Of a stretch of 64,000 bases of DNA, positions 63,935 to 64,000 are shown one piece after another. Source of the DNA: a virus; IMG/VR virus record IMGVR_UViG_3300017605_001118, positions 1 to 64,000 of that record; one strand, 5' to 3'. Each line of letters begins with the position of its first letter. Position 1 is the first letter of the stretch. The position numbers were made by a program, and so were the translations under genes. The notes under the pieces were generated by a model. It did not search any database and was not told the DNA's origin. It saw only the letters and a program-made list of their open reading frames with translations.

Positions 63935-64000
63935 GACTCCTCCAAAAGCGCGGTCACTACGTTCATGGCGTCGCGGAGTGGACCGCCCTCCGCGTCCCTC
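63931..64000 (-). CDS. partial gene at the right edge
   Basis: The last 22 codons of a minus-strand frame ('NVVTALLEES' at the end) with its TGA at 63931 overlapping the next start. The rest lies outside the window. Confidence 0.5.
   Translation of the reverse strand, partial: RDAEGGPLRDAMNVVTALLEES

Noticed and set aside
1-64000. Lysogeny module (integrase, attP, CI-like repressor)
   Set aside because: No recombinase motifs seen; the excisionase-like HTH at 54271 alone is not enough.

Overview
The window is one 64-kb stretch of a high-GC, tailed double-stranded DNA phage genome (siphovirus architecture: HK97-type head genes, a 1334-codon tape measure and a frameshifted tail chaperone pair). 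Actinobacterial features (a WhiB-family protein, a TraB/FtsK-like translocase with a Spd-like membrane protein, GC-rich codon use with GTG/TTG starts) point to a Streptomyces or related host. That host call is inference. No integrase, repressor or attachment site is visible. Both window edges cut genes, so the genome continues in both directions.

Layout. 1-4.7 kb (+): tightly overlapping (ATGA/GTGA/TTGA) sugar and surface-modification genes, with three GT-A-like glycosyltransferases, an NAD-dependent epimerase/dehydratase and a methyltransferase. 4.7-36.1 kb (+): virion and lysis genes, namely large terminase, membrane proteins, portal, a 2H-phosphoesterase/MuF fusion, capsid protease, major capsid, tail tube, tail-surface proteins, connectors, chaperones, tape measure, minor tail proteins, amidase endolysin and a further glycosyltransferase that needs a +1 frameshift. 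Five minus-strand cassettes interrupt this operon (6.1-7.5, 9.0-9.6, 14.6-15.9, 23.0-23.7 and 32.7-33.2 kb). They carry an HU-like protein, an alpha-CTD-like protein, a non-catalytic relative of the capsid protease, an HNH endonuclease and unknowns. Several have their own promoters and terminators. An 820-bp non-coding gap at 24.27-25.09 kb holds a roughly 620-nt imperfect palindrome.

36.1-54.2 kb (-): regulatory and DNA-handling genes, with an exoribonuclease, WhiB, many small Cys-rich or membrane proteins, four copies of one promoter family, a TraB/FtsK-like ATPase module embedded in dense CGTTG/CAACG repeats, a wHTH protein, an odd tRNA with anticodon UAA, a RecB-like nuclease split at its active site by a class-3-like intein, a D12-type adenine methylase and an SF2 helicase. 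54.2-62.2 kb (+): replication and modification genes, with an excisionase-like HTH, a second adenine methylase, a 1350-aa TOPRIM-ATPase-exonuclease-polymerase A fusion, a C5-cytosine methylase, a RuvC-like resolvase and a PP-loop (PAPS-reductase/DndC-like) protein. 62.2-64 kb (-): a PD-(D/E)XK-like nuclease, a LuxR-type HTH and small proteins paralogous to genes at the left edge.

The most unusual items are the long palindrome at 24.3-24.9 kb, the CGTTG repeat fields around the translocase/Spd-like genes, the antisense protease relative that has lost its serine, the 2H-MuF fusion, the class-3-like intein, the frameshifted glycosyltransferase and the multidomain replication protein. All assignments come from reading sequence motifs by eye; no database search was made.
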